From Gordonia heveisoli (lineage in GTDB: Bacteria; Actinomycetota; Actinomycetes; Mycobacteriales; Mycobacteriaceae): DNA of 64,000 nucleotides. Positions 1-8,579 of this stretch are shown here, in pieces. Numbering within the stretch: position 1 is the stretch's first letter; each line of letters opens with the position of its first letter. Below the pieces are notes generated by a model that saw only the letters and a program-made list of their open reading frames with translations, had not been told where the DNA came from and ran no database searches. The translations under genes and the position numbers were made by a program. Location: NCBI RefSeq assembly GCF_030315745.1, contig NZ_JASXSH010000009.1, positions 124,001-188,000 on the forward strand, read 5' to 3'.

Positions 1-1427
1 CACGGTTGCGCCGCCTTCGCGACGACACGGGACTGTCCCAGGCGGCCCTCGCGCGCCGCATCGACCTATCGACCAGCTACGTCAACCAGCTGGAGAACGA
101 CCAGCGGCCGATTACCGTGCCGGTCCTGCTGACGCTGACCCGCGAGTTCGGACTCGATGCCGACTATTTCGCCCCCGACGGTGACGCCCGGCTGGTCGCC
201 GACCTCTCCGACGTCCTGGCCTCGCACAGTGACTCCGCCGACGTCTCACGCGCCGAGATCGCCGAACTCGTCGCCCGGATGCCCGGTGTCGGACGCACCC
301 TGGTCGGACTGCACCGGCGCGTCGCGGCCGCCGACGCCGAACTGGAGGGATACCGCGCGCGGCTCACCGGCGACGCCGCCGCACCCGCCACCCCGATGCC
401 CTTCGAGGAGGTCCGCGACTTCTTCTACGACCGGCGCAACCATGTGGCCCCTCTCGACGAGGCGGCCGAGCAGATGTTCGACCGTCACGAACTAAAGGTC
501 GGCGGACTCGACCTGCAACTCGCCGAGCTGCTTCGCACGGAGTTCGGCATCTCGGTCTCGATCGACCACGCCCCGGATCCGGTGACCGCCGCGCGTACTC
601 CGAAGCGGCGCTACGACGCCGACGCCGGGGTCGTCCACCTGGCGGGCCGCCTGACCTCGGGTCAGCGCGCCTTCCAACTCGCCACCCAACTGGCCTTCCT
701 CACCCAGGGACCGGTGATCGACGCTCTGGTGGACGCGGCCGAGAATCTGCACCCCGACTCCCGGCCGGTGGCCAGGGTCGGCCTGGCCAACTATTTCGCC
801 GGCGCGCTGCTGCTGCCCTACGACCGCTTTCTGCGCGCCGCCGAGAACACCCGATACGACATCGAACTGCTCGGCCTGACCTTCGACGTCGGCTTCGAGA
901 CCATCTGCCACCGACTGTCGACGCTCCAGCGCCGCGACCATCGTGGCGTCCCGTTCATCCTGGTCCGCACCGATCGGGCGGGCAACATCTCGAAACGGCA
1001 GTCGGCCACCGCATTTCACTTCTCACGCGTCGGTGGCAGCTGCCCGCTCTGGGTGGTGCACGACGCCTTCGCCACCCCCGGCCGGATCGTCACCCAGGTC
1101 TCCCAGATGCCCGACGGGCGATCCTATTTCTGGCTTGCCCGAACCACCGAGGATCACCACGGGTTCCTTTCTCCCCGCAAGAGTTTCGCCATTGGACTCG
1201 GTTGCGACATCGCCCACGCCGATCGTCTCGTCTACGCCGCGGGCATCGATCTCGCCGATCCGTCCACCACCGTGGCGATCGGCGCCGGCTGCAAGGTGTG
1301 CAGCCGGCCGGCCTGCCCGCAGCGCGCATTTCCACAACTCGGTCATCCGATCCAGGTGGACGCCGCGACCAGCGATTCGATTCCCTACCGGCAGGTCCCC
1401 GAGGGTGGCCTGCCCTACACAATCTGA
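1..1427 (+). CDS. ramB: RamB-like XRE regulator with IrrE-type and short-chain-fatty-acyl regulator domains (5' truncated)
   Basis: The 5' end is cut by the window edge: the reading frame is open through base 3, and the first visible residues (RRLRDDTGLSQAALARRI) already lie inside an N-terminal helix-turn-helix. The SQAALARR/SYVNQLEND pattern is typical of XRE DNA-binding domains. A central region fits an ImmA/IrrE-like domain. The C-terminal part, with the cysteines of GAGCKVCSRPACPQRAF, fits the DUF2083 short-chain fatty acyl regulator domain. Family knowledge: RamB of mycobacteria and corynebacteria controls acetate and glyoxylate-cycle genes. Its targets here are not visible. About 10-15 N-terminal residues are probably missing. 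The family call is confident; the exact RamB orthology is less so. Confidence 0.82.
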   Translation, partial: RLRRLRDDTGLSQAALARRIDLSTSYVNQLENDQRPITVPVLLTLTREFGLDADYFAPDGDARLVADLSDVLASHSDSADVSRAEIAELVARMPGVGRTLVGLHRRVAAADAELEGYRARLTGDAAAPATPMPFEEVRDFFYDRRNHVAPLDEAAEQMFDRHELKVGGLDLQLAELLRTEFGISVSIDHAPDPVTAARTPKRRYDADAGVVHLAGRLTSGQRAFQLATQLAFLTQGPVIDALVDAAENLHPDSRPVARVGLANYFAGALLLPYDRFLRAAENTRYDIELLGLTFDVGFETICHRLSTLQRRDHRGVPFILVRTDRAGNISKRQSATAFHFSRVGGSCPLWVVHDAFATPGRIVTQVSQMPDGRSYFWLARTTEDHHGFLSPRKSFAIGLGCDIAHADRLVYAAGIDLADPSTTVAIGAGCKVCSRPACPQRAFPQLGHPIQVDAATSDSIPYRQVPEGGLPYTI

Positions 1428-1498
1428 AACCGCTATCACACCCGCGCCGGACTCCTACAGTGAAACCAATAGATGCACCACCGTTGAAAGGGTTCACT

Positions 1499-2623
1499 AT
1501 GGCACGGTTCGACCTTCCCTCCGTCGACGAGCTTCGCGAACTGAGCGAGCCACGCGAGCACGCCATCACCATCTATGCCGAAACCTCGCCGGGCGCCGAC
1601 GCCTATGAGGGCAGCCTCCTCAACGCCAAGAGCGCCTTCGATCGCGCCATTCGCACCCTTCGGGATTCCGGGATCCGCCACGCCACTGAAACCGCACTCC
1701 GCGCGCAGTGGGAGAAAGTGCTCACCGACGAGGCATGGACCCGGCTCTCACGCTGCCTGGCAATCTTCCTCACCGCCGAACGCACCGATGTCTTCGTGCT
1801 GCCCAACCGCCTGGAGAACCAACTGCAGGTCGGCACCTACTTCGACGTCGGTCAGCTGGTGCGGGCGGTGCTGACGCCACAGTCGGCGTATGCGCTGACC
1901 CTGTCGGCCAACGGCTGGAACCTGTGGGAGGCGACCTCGACCGCCCTCGCCCACGAGGTCGAGCTGCATGGCGACTATGGATCGGATGCCGCCGACGCCA
2001 CCAACCGGGCCACCATCCGTGACCGCGGTCATGTGCGCCGTCTCGTGGGCGACGAGGGTAAGAAGCTGCTACTCGAGCGCTACGCCCATCATGTCGCCGA
2101 TGCCGTCCGTAAGGAACTCGACCACATCGACCCCAGCGGCGGCCGGCCGCTGTTCCTGTTCGCCGCCGATCCTCTGCTCGACCTGTACCGCAACGCCGAC
2201 ACCCGGCACCGGTTGGTCCCGGTGCACGGCAACCCCGACGACCTGCGTGCCGACGAGATCGATGCGGTGATCCGCCGCGAGATGCCGGCCATCAACGCCG
2301 AATTGCACAATGCTCTGGTGGCCAGAGTGGCCGACGGCACCGGCAAGGGCCTGCTACTGGGCGACCTCGTCGATATCTCCAAGGCGGCGACGGCCGGTGC
2401 GGTGGCCACACTCATCTACGACTTCACGATCGACGTCCTCGGGCATGTCGACGCCGATAAGGGTGATATCCGTTACGCCGACGACGGCTATGACGTCCTG
2501 TCCGAGATCGTGGTCACGGTCCTTGACCGCGGGGGTGACGTAATCGCCGTCCGCGGTTCCGAGATCACCGAAAAGGTCTGGAACGGTCAGGCATTGGCCG
2601 CGCTGCGCTACCCGATGACCTGA
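1499..2623 (+). CDS. baeRF-like (bacterial eRF1-related) protein
   Basis: A 374-residue cytoplasmic protein starting at an ATG behind a GAAAGG-type ribosome site, 71 bases after the RamB-like gene. The segment FVLPNRLENQLQVGTYF and the C-terminal GKGLLLGDLVDISKAATAGA followed by a hydrophobic strand resemble the bacterial archaeo-eukaryotic release factor (baeRF) families, whose members are thought to act on ribosomes or in stress responses. No signal peptide or membrane segment is visible. No GGQ motif was noticed, so true peptide-release activity is not implied. The family assignment is by remembered pattern only and is moderate. Confidence 0.55.
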   Translation: MARFDLPSVDELRELSEPREHAITIYAETSPGADAYEGSLLNAKSAFDRAIRTLRDSGIRHATETALRAQWEKVLTDEAWTRLSRCLAIFLTAERTDVFVLPNRLENQLQVGTYFDVGQLVRAVLTPQSAYALTLSANGWNLWEATSTALAHEVELHGDYGSDAADATNRATIRDRGHVRRLVGDEGKKLLLERYAHHVADAVRKELDHIDPSGGRPLFLFAADPLLDLYRNADTRHRLVPVHGNPDDLRADEIDAVIRREMPAINAELHNALVARVADGTGKGLLLGDLVDISKAATAGAVATLIYDFTIDVLGHVDADKGDIRYADDGYDVLSEIVVTVLDRGGDVIAVRGSEITEKVWNGQALAALRYPMT

Positions 2624-2766
2624 CCCACGGGCACCGCCCGAACCGCGCAGGCCATCCGCCACGGCGCGCTGACGAACGGCCCGATTCCGATGCCCGCGCA
2701 TTGCCCGGATGTCGGGATCGTCGCTAGCCTGGGGCCGAATTCGTGAGGCGAGCGGAAGGTGTGGGC

Positions 2767-3567
2767 GTGGTCGACGGCCAGTCGGAGAACGTTGTCTACA
2801 AGAATTTTGTCGCACTCGGTGACTCGTTCACCGAAGGTGTCGGCGATCCCGATGCCACCCGCCCCAACGGCTTGCGCGGCTGGGCCGATCGGGTGGCCGA
2901 ACAGCTCGCCGTCACCTCACCCGAGCTGACCTACGCCAACCTGGCCATCCGCGGACGCCTGCTCGACCAGATCATCGACGAGCAGATCGACGCGGCCATC
3001 GCACTCCACCCAGATCTGGTCACCATCTACGCCGGCGGCAACGACCTGATGCGTCCGTCGCTGGACATCGACGCCATGATCGCCCGCTACGACGCAGCGC
3101 TGGGCAAGCTGGCCGCCACCGGCGCGCAGGTCGTCGTGTTCAGCGCCTACGACTCGGGCTGGGCACCGGTCTTCGGCCGGATGCGCCCCCGCGCCGCGGT
3201 GTACAACGAGTTGCTGCGGGAGGTCGTCGACCGGCACGGCCTGACACTCCTCGACTTCTGGCGGCTGGACGGCTACGACGACTACCGCATGTGGGATACC
3301 GACCGACTCCACATGTCCGCCCTCGGCCATGAGCGGATGGCAGCCGAGGTGCTCGACGTTCTCGACGTCGCACACGCGATCAACCCGGTGGCACTCGAGC
3401 CGCAACCCGGCACCGGTTCCCGACTCGATCACTACCGGACCGAAGCCGAGTGGGTGCGTACCTTCCTGGTGCCGTGGATCTCGCGCCGGGTGCGCGGGGT
3501 GTCCTCCGGCGACGGAATCGCACCACGCTGGCCGGCGGCCGTCCACGCACGCACCGCCCTTTCCTGA
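2767..3567 (+). CDS. SGNH/GDSL-family hydrolase
   Basis: A 266-residue protein. Block I of SGNH hydrolases, FVALGDSFTEG, lies near the N-terminus with the catalytic Ser. Block III is GGNDL, and the C-terminal Asp-x-x-His is in DTDRLHMSALGHE. This gives a complete Ser-Asp-His set for a lipase/esterase or acyl hydrolase; the substrate cannot be told. I chose the GTG at 2767 because GGAAGG (2754-2759) lies seven bases upstream; an in-frame GTG at 2743 would add eight residues but sits before that site. No convincing signal peptide, so probably cytoplasmic. Confidence 0.8.
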   Translation: MVDGQSENVVYKNFVALGDSFTEGVGDPDATRPNGLRGWADRVAEQLAVTSPELTYANLAIRGRLLDQIIDEQIDAAIALHPDLVTIYAGGNDLMRPSLDIDAMIARYDAALGKLAATGAQVVVFSAYDSGWAPVFGRMRPRAAVYNELLREVVDRHGLTLLDFWRLDGYDDYRMWDTDRLHMSALGHERMAAEVLDVLDVAHAINPVALEPQPGTGSRLDHYRTEAEWVRTFLVPWISRRVRGVSSGDGIAPRWPAAVHARTALS

Positions 3568-3657
3568 GCGGTATCCGACGGCCGAGGCCGGCCCATGGGA
3601 CCCCGCGCCGATCCGGTGCCACCCCGGGATACGATCCGTGCGGAGGTATGAGACATC

Positions 3658-5193
3658 GTGAGCGGGACCCCTCGGATCGAGCGCGCCGAATCCGACGGCA
3701 CCGAATCCGACGGCACGGTGTCTGACCGCACCGACATCGGTTCACCTCCAGATGACGCGGTCACCCACGAACACCATCCCCGAGTAGCCGTCGCCGTGCT
3801 GTGCGCGGCGGGCATCGTCGTCGCGCTCATGCAGACGATCATCGTGCCGCTCATCCCCCAGCTACCCGACCTGCTACACGCCGACGCCCCCAACGCCTCC
3901 TGGGCATTGACCATCACCCTGCTCGTCGGTGCGGTCTCGACCCCGATCGGTGGCCGGCTCGGCGACATGTACGGCAAACGCCTGGCACTGCTGGGCAGTA
4001 TGGCCGCGGTCTCCATCGGTTCGGTCGTCTGTGCCCTGTCCACCACCCTCGTCCCGTTCCTCGTCGGCCGCGGTCTACAGGGACTCGGCTTCGGCACCAT
4101 CGCGCTGGGTATCAGCGTCATGCGCGACATCGTGCCCGCCCGGCACCTGAGTTCCTCGGTCGGCACCATGAGCGCCTCGCTCGGCGTCGGCGGCGCGCTG
4201 GGACTGCCGTTCTCCGCCGCGATCGCCGAACACCTCAGCTGGCACGCACTGTTCTGGGTGTGCGCTGTGGCCGGCATCGCCGGAGCGGTCGGCATCGCCC
4301 TCACCGTCCCCGACAGCCCCACCCGCACCGGCGGACGATTCGATGTCGTCGGCGCGGTCGGCCTGGCCGCGATGCTGACCTTTCTGCTGCTGCCGCTGTC
4401 CAAGGGGTCGGCGTGGGGCTGGTCGAATCCCCTCACCCTCGGCTTCTTCGGCGGATTCGTGGTCGTCGCTGCCTGCTGGTGCGTCGCCGAGCTACGCAGG
4501 CGCGCGCCGCTCATCGATCTGCGCGTGATGGTCCACCGACCGGTGCTGCTCACCAACGTCGCGTCGATCGCGACCGGCTTCGCCTTCTATTCGATGCAGC
4601 TGATCCCGATTCAGGTCCTGATGGCCCCGACGACGAGTCCCAACGGTCTCGGCCTCGGCATGCTCGCGGCGAGTCTCGTCCTGGCGCCCAGCGGCCTGGT
4701 GATGTTCGTGCTGTCGCATCTGAGCGGACATATCACCGGACGCTTCGGTCCGCGGGTCTCGCTGGCACTCGGCGGTGTCGTCATCGGCCTGGGCTATGTC
4801 GTGTTCATCGTCGCCCTGAGCGGCCCGTGGGAGATGGGGATCGGCTTGATGATCGCCGTCGGATGCCTGATCGGCGCCGGTCTGGGTATCGCGTACTCGG
4901 CGATGCCCGCGCTGATCATGGCGTCGGTCCGGGTCGAGCAGACCGGTGAGGCCAACGGCGTCAATGCCCTTATGCGGGTCGTCGGAACGTCGACCTCGGC
5001 GGCCGTGGTGGGAATGATCCTGACATCGTCGGTCATCCCGGTCGTCCTGCCCGACGGCCGACCCGGCGAAGTACCCACCGATACCGCCTACCTATGGGCC
5101 GCCGGGATATCACTCGGCGCATGTGCCCTTGCGGCGATCACGGCGCTCGCGATCCCCCGCAGTCGGCGCGATTTCATCGAGCAACCCATCTGA
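3658..5193 (+). CDS. MFS drug:proton antiporter-like transporter (DHA2/EmrB type)
   Basis: A 511-residue polytopic membrane protein. After a roughly 40-residue hydrophilic N-terminus come 12-14 hydrophobic segments. MFS motif A is clear in GGRLGDMYGKRLALLG between helices 2 and 3, and the helix-rich second half supports the DHA2 exporter type. GTG start at 3658 with CGGAGG at 3641-3646. The N-terminus contains a near-perfect 15-bp duplication (3688-3717) giving a repeated ESDGT segment. It stands alone, ending convergently 20 bases from the ABC permease gene. The substrate is unknown. Confidence 0.8.
   Translation: MSGTPRIERAESDGTESDGTVSDRTDIGSPPDDAVTHEHHPRVAVAVLCAAGIVVALMQTIIVPLIPQLPDLLHADAPNASWALTITLLVGAVSTPIGGRLGDMYGKRLALLGSMAAVSIGSVVCALSTTLVPFLVGRGLQGLGFGTIALGISVMRDIVPARHLSSSVGTMSASLGVGGALGLPFSAAIAEHLSWHALFWVCAVAGIAGAVGIALTVPDSPTRTGGRFDVVGAVGLAAMLTFLLLPLSKGSAWGWSNPLTLGFFGGFVVVAACWCVAELRRRAPLIDLRVMVHRPVLLTNVASIATGFAFYSMQLIPIQVLMAPTTSPNGLGLGMLAASLVLAPSGLVMFVLSHLSGHITGRFGPRVSLALGGVVIGLGYVVFIVALSGPWEMGIGLMIAVGCLIGAGLGIAYSAMPALIMASVRVEQTGEANGVNALMRVVGTSTSAAVVGMILTSSVIPVVLPDGRPGEVPTDTAYLWAAGISLGACALAAITALAIPRSRRDFIEQPI
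3688..3717 (+). repeat. 15-bp direct duplication in the MFS gene
   Basis: Two adjacent copies of gaatccgacggcacc (3688-3702 and 3703-3717) encode a repeated ESDGT in the cytoplasmic N-terminal tail. It keeps the reading frame and looks like a slippage duplication. Confidence 0.8.
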
Positions 5194-5213
5194 CCCGACG
5201 ATTCACCGGAGGG

Positions 5214-5990
5214 TCAGAGGTCACGCCGGGACACCACGGCGGCCGCGATCACCAAGACGACGACGGCGAACGCGATCACCACGGCCAGCGCCGCGCCACC
5301 CCCGAGTGGGAACTGCTGCGCCTCGACCGTCTCGGTTCCCCCGATCACCTCGCTGAGCACCGTCGACGGGCTCGCGCCCACGATCCACGGTTCGAATCTG
5401 CCGAGCAGCCCCCCGGCACCTTTGGGGATGAGCAGGGCCGCGCCGACCATGGCGACCGCGGTCGGCGCCGAGCGGAGCAGAAAGCCCGCCGACACCCCGA
5501 CCAACGCCACGGCTACCGCCACCACCGGAACCCACGCGAGCGCCGGCACCGGTCCGGTGCCGACGGCTGACGGGGGTGCCGCGACCACCACCACTGCCGC
5601 CGAGCAGGCCGTCGCGATCACCGCACCCGCGCCGATCAGCAGCGCCGCCGCCAGCATCTTGGCCACGAGCAGCCGAGTTCGGTCACCGACCAGCGCGGCG
5701 GCGGCCGCAACGGTGCGCGAGCTGTACTCACCCGCCGACAGCCACGACGCCCAACCACCCCACACCAGCAGCGGTATCAGGATGCCGCCGACCGCCCCCG
5801 ACGCCACCGTGGCGTCCGGGCCCAGGCCGTCGGTCCCCACGATCACCAGCGTGATGATCGGCCCGAGCACGACACCGATCACCCATGTGACCCACAGTCC
5901 GCGCAGGGTGGCGACCTTGACCAGCTCGGCACGGACCGCGTATCCCAGCTCCGTGTCGACCAGCCGGGCCGGCATGTGCACCGCGGTCAT
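5214..5990 (-). CDS. ABC-2 type transporter permease (last gene of the six-gene chain)
   Basis: A 258-residue protein with about six hydrophobic helices, for example LWVTWVIGVVLGPIITLVIV near the N-terminus and a last helix just before the C-terminal SRRDL. This size and the location directly behind an ABC ATPase fit an ABC-2/NatB-like permease. The ATG at 5990 overlaps the ATPase stop as ATGA, so the two are translationally coupled; an in-frame upstream ATG at 6020 lies inside the ATPase gene and is less likely. It presumably forms the membrane half of a transporter serving the exported proteins encoded upstream; direction and substrate are unknown, although ABC-2 permeases usually export. 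Confidence 0.75.
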   Translation of the reverse strand: MTAVHMPARLVDTELGYAVRAELVKVATLRGLWVTWVIGVVLGPIITLVIVGTDGLGPDATVASGAVGGILIPLLVWGGWASWLSAGEYSSRTVAAAAALVGDRTRLLVAKMLAAALLIGAGAVIATACSAAVVVVAAPPSAVGTGPVPALAWVPVVAVAVALVGVSAGFLLRSAPTAVAMVGAALLIPKGAGGLLGRFEPWIVGASPSTVLSEVIGGTETVEAQQFPLGGGAALAVVIAFAVVVLVIAAAVVSRRDL

Positions 5991-6805
5991 GCCACCACCC
6001 CGACGATCCCGAAATACCACTCCTCGAGCAATCCCGGCGCGGTGGCACGCGCATGTCGGCCACCGACGAGCGCGTCGATCCCGCCCGCCGCGACCACCCG
6101 ACCGTCGTCGATCACGACGAGATCATCGGCCAGATGTTGCAGCTCACCCAGAAGGTGACTGGCGATCAGAACCGTGCGGCCGGCGGCCGTGTAGCGGCGC
6201 AACACCGTCCGCAACCAGCGAATCGCCGCCGCATCCAGACCGTTGTGCGGTTCGTCGAGGATCAGGATGCGTGGATCGCCGATCAACGCCACCGCCAGCG
6301 CCAGCCGCTGTCGTGTCCCCAACGACATCTCCCCGATCCGGACGTCGGCGAAATCGGTCAGCCCGACCGTGGCCAGCACCGACCGGACCCGATCGCGCGA
6401 TAGTCCACCCGCTGCCGCCACCGTCCGCAGGTGCCCGGTCGCGGTACGTCCGGGATGCAGCTCGTCGGTGGCCGGCAGCACGCCGACCACCCGAACCGGC
6501 CGACGATGCCCACCGAACGGCCGGTCCTCCACCAGGACTCGACCGCTGTCGAGGCCTACCTGCCCGATCAGCGCGCGCAGCACCGTCGACTTTCCCGCAC
6601 CGTTGGGGCCGAGCAGCGCGGTGACCCGGCCCGCGGATGCGCCGAAGGACACCCCGTCCAATATCCGGACTCCGTCGATCGTCTTGACCGCATCGACCAC
6701 GCGCAGCCCGGCCGCGCCCACGCCGACCGGACTCTCACGATCTGGCCCCTCGCCACCTGGAGCCCCCGCGGGATCGCCGAGATCGGTTCCCACCGTCACC
6801 GTCAC
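5987..6805 (-). CDS. ABC transporter ATP-binding protein
   Basis: A 272-residue ATPase. Walker [10 protein letters not shown] is at about residues 66-74, the signature is MSLGTRQRLALA, and Walker B is ILILDEPHNGLD. The H-loop is in TVLIASHLLGEL. An approximately 30-residue hydrophilic extension precedes the nucleotide-binding domain. The GTG start at 6805 overlaps the upstream stop codon as GTGA, and its own stop overlaps the permease ATG; upstream in-frame starts would run into the preceding gene. The domain resembles CcmA/NatA-type ATPases that pair with ABC-2 permeases. Confidence 0.85.
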   Translation of the reverse strand: MTVTVGTDLGDPAGAPGGEGPDRESPVGVGAAGLRVVDAVKTIDGVRILDGVSFGASAGRVTALLGPNGAGKSTVLRALIGQVGLDSGRVLVEDRPFGGHRRPVRVVGVLPATDELHPGRTATGHLRTVAAAGGLSRDRVRSVLATVGLTDFADVRIGEMSLGTRQRLALAVALIGDPRILILDEPHNGLDAAAIRWLRTVLRRYTAAGRTVLIASHLLGELQHLADDLVVIDDGRVVAAGGIDALVGGRHARATAPGLLEEWYFGIVGVVA

Positions 6806-7755
6806 GGACGCGGTCCCAGACGCAGGATCGTGCCCGGCCGGCTCAACGAGGCAACCCGGATCGGTTTGCCCTTGGCGCGGCTGATGATCTGCGCCTGCCA
6901 TGCGACAAAGCAACTCGCGACATCGCTGGCGTAGAAGCGTTGCAAGATCGGTGTCAGTATCCGCCCAAGCGCAACTTCGGAGTCGAGCAGCTGCTGCCGA
7001 TAAGGACCGTAGAACGGCAGGATCGCTTCCAGCACAATTGCTTCGACAGCTTGCACCTTGGCGATCACCGGGGTCAGGAAGGCGGAGTTGGCCGCGATCA
7101 GCGGTTCAATCTCGGCCAGCAACGGCCCGGCCAACTGCAGCACCGGCTGATACACCGACCCCAGCGCGAACGCCTCGGAGGAGAACGGCCCGAAAGCCGG
7201 TGCGATGCCGATCATCGACTGCAAGCCACCCTGTTGGTCGGGACCTGGTGCGGGCCAGCCCACCGAACACGGTTTCTGCAGGGGAAGGGGTGCCGCGCCC
7301 GGGAAGGCGGTGGTACCGGGTGTGGTCGCCAACGGAACTCCACCGGTCGGCGGCGGTGCACCTCCCAGCGGTGTGGATCCCAGCGGGGTCGTAGCCAGCG
7401 GGGTCGAAGCCGTCGGGATCCCGGCACCCCCGACACCGGCGGGTGGCGCGGGTACCGCACCCGGCAGAGTCACCCCCGGCACCGCCACACTCGACGGCAC
7501 CACCGGCGCCTCGACGTTCTGCTCCTGCCCCACCAGTCGGTAACCGTGTGTCTGTCCGCCCGACGGTGCCAGCACCGCCACCCCGATCACGGCGACGACG
7601 ACACCCGCGCCGACGGCTCGCGCGATCGACACCGCCCGCGGCCGTCGGTGCCGGGTGCCGATCGGTATCTCGGTGGTCGATCCCGACGACACCGCCGGGT
7701 CAGAAGATCCCGAATCCAGTTCTCCTGGCCCGAATTCCGTGTTCGTACTCATCAT
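6802..7755 (-). CDS. membrane-anchored proline-rich exported protein, unrecognised family
   Basis: A 317-residue protein. A 43-residue hydrophilic N-terminus is followed by one hydrophobic helix (about residues 44-64), then a Pro/Thr/Ala/Gly-rich low-complexity linker with PLATTP and PLGSTPLG units, then a helix-rich C-terminal domain with two cysteines (KPCSVGW and VASCFVAW). The topology suggests a single N-terminal anchor with the rest outside. The ATG at 7755 overlaps the previous stop (ATGATGA). I do not recognise the C-terminal domain. It sits between the lipoprotein and the ABC ATPase genes, so an accessory role in the same envelope complex is inferred from context only. Confidence 0.7.
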   Translation of the reverse strand: MMSTNTEFGPGELDSGSSDPAVSSGSTTEIPIGTRHRRPRAVSIARAVGAGVVVAVIGVAVLAPSGGQTHGYRLVGQEQNVEAPVVPSSVAVPGVTLPGAVPAPPAGVGGAGIPTASTPLATTPLGSTPLGGAPPPTGGVPLATTPGTTAFPGAAPLPLQKPCSVGWPAPGPDQQGGLQSMIGIAPAFGPFSSEAFALGSVYQPVLQLAGPLLAEIEPLIAANSAFLTPVIAKVQAVEAIVLEAILPFYGPYRQQLLDSEVALGRILTPILQRFYASDVASCFVAWQAQIISRAKGKPIRVASLSRPGTILRLGPRP

Positions 7756-8579
7756 TCCCCCGCCAGATCCGGTGCCCGCGACGCGGGCTCGAAGACGCCT
7801 TCGAGATGCCACTTGCCGAGGAAGCCGTTGAACGGTCCGCCCTCGATCAGGCTCGTCCACTCCAAGGTGAACTTCTTGGAGTCGGGGTCGTAGGTCCCGA
7901 CCGCACTGTCACCGGCCACCTGCGACGCGGGCGCCGTCTCCAGCCAACGGCCGGCCACCCAGTCCCACGCCTTACGCGCGCCCTGCTGGCCGGGGGCTTG
8001 TGCCCCGGTACGCGACACCGGCTTCGGCGCTCCCTGATTGAAGTCCTGCCTGTTCCACGACGCCGACCAGGACGACAGGTCGGCGATCAGCTTCCCGTCC
8101 TGCACCCGCACCGTCGGCGGCGCCACCTGGGCTCTGGACTGGAGGTCGACCGGATTCGTCGAGATGCTGAACTCCACGGCGAAGAACTTGGTGGGCTTGG
8201 TGATCGACGCGGCCAGTGAATCCCCGTCCACACCGAACGCCGGGGTCGGCTGGGTCTGGTAGCCACCCGTCCGCAGTCCGCCCGCGGTACCCGGCTCCAG
8301 GATGGTGGCCCGGCCGCCGTCCGCCGGTGAATTCGCATTGATCATGTACGGCCCGGCGTCCGCGGTACCACCCGGCTGGATCATCCGGAAGTAGGTACCG
8401 GTGACCGTCGACCCGGTGGCCGACCCAGGCGTCAGGCGGAACAATCCGACCAGTTCGCCGTCGGGCGCCGACGACGAGTCGTCCGAACAGGCGCTCACCC
8501 CGGTGGCGACCAGCACCGCCGCGACGGCGAGTCCGGCCACACGCGCCGACCGGCGATGCAGACGTAGTGCTTTCCTCAT
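7752..8579 (-). CDS. putative lipoprotein, paralogue of the C-anchored exported protein two genes upstream
   Basis: A 275-residue protein with an Arg-rich N-region, a hydrophobic stretch and a lipobox VSAC (Cys31), followed by a Ser/Asp-rich spacer: a predicted lipoprotein signal. The mature part shares a string of motifs with the 9567-10652 product: YFRMI versus FFRMI, GLRTGGYQTQP versus GLRSGGYQPQP, NRQDFNQGAPKP versus NKQVFNQGSPKP, and EWTSLIEGGPFNGF versus EWTSQIVGGPFNNF followed by WHL. The two are therefore paralogous domains. I do not know the family. The ATG at 8579 overlaps the upstream stop by four bases (ATGA); a further upstream start would enter the preceding gene. Confidence 0.75.
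   Translation of the reverse strand: MRKALRLHRRSARVAGLAVAAVLVATGVSACSDDSSSAPDGELVGLFRLTPGSATGSTVTGTYFRMIQPGGTADAGPYMINANSPADGGRATILEPGTAGGLRTGGYQTQPTPAFGVDGDSLAASITKPTKFFAVEFSISTNPVDLQSRAQVAPPTVRVQDGKLIADLSSWSASWNRQDFNQGAPKPVSRTGAQAPGQQGARKAWDWVAGRWLETAPASQVAGDSAVGTYDPDSKKFTLEWTSLIEGGPFNGFLGKWHLEGVFEPASRAPDLAGE

Noticed and set aside
5194-5213. A terminator between the convergent MFS and ABC permease genes
   Set aside because: Only 20 bases separate them and no stable inverted repeat is present.
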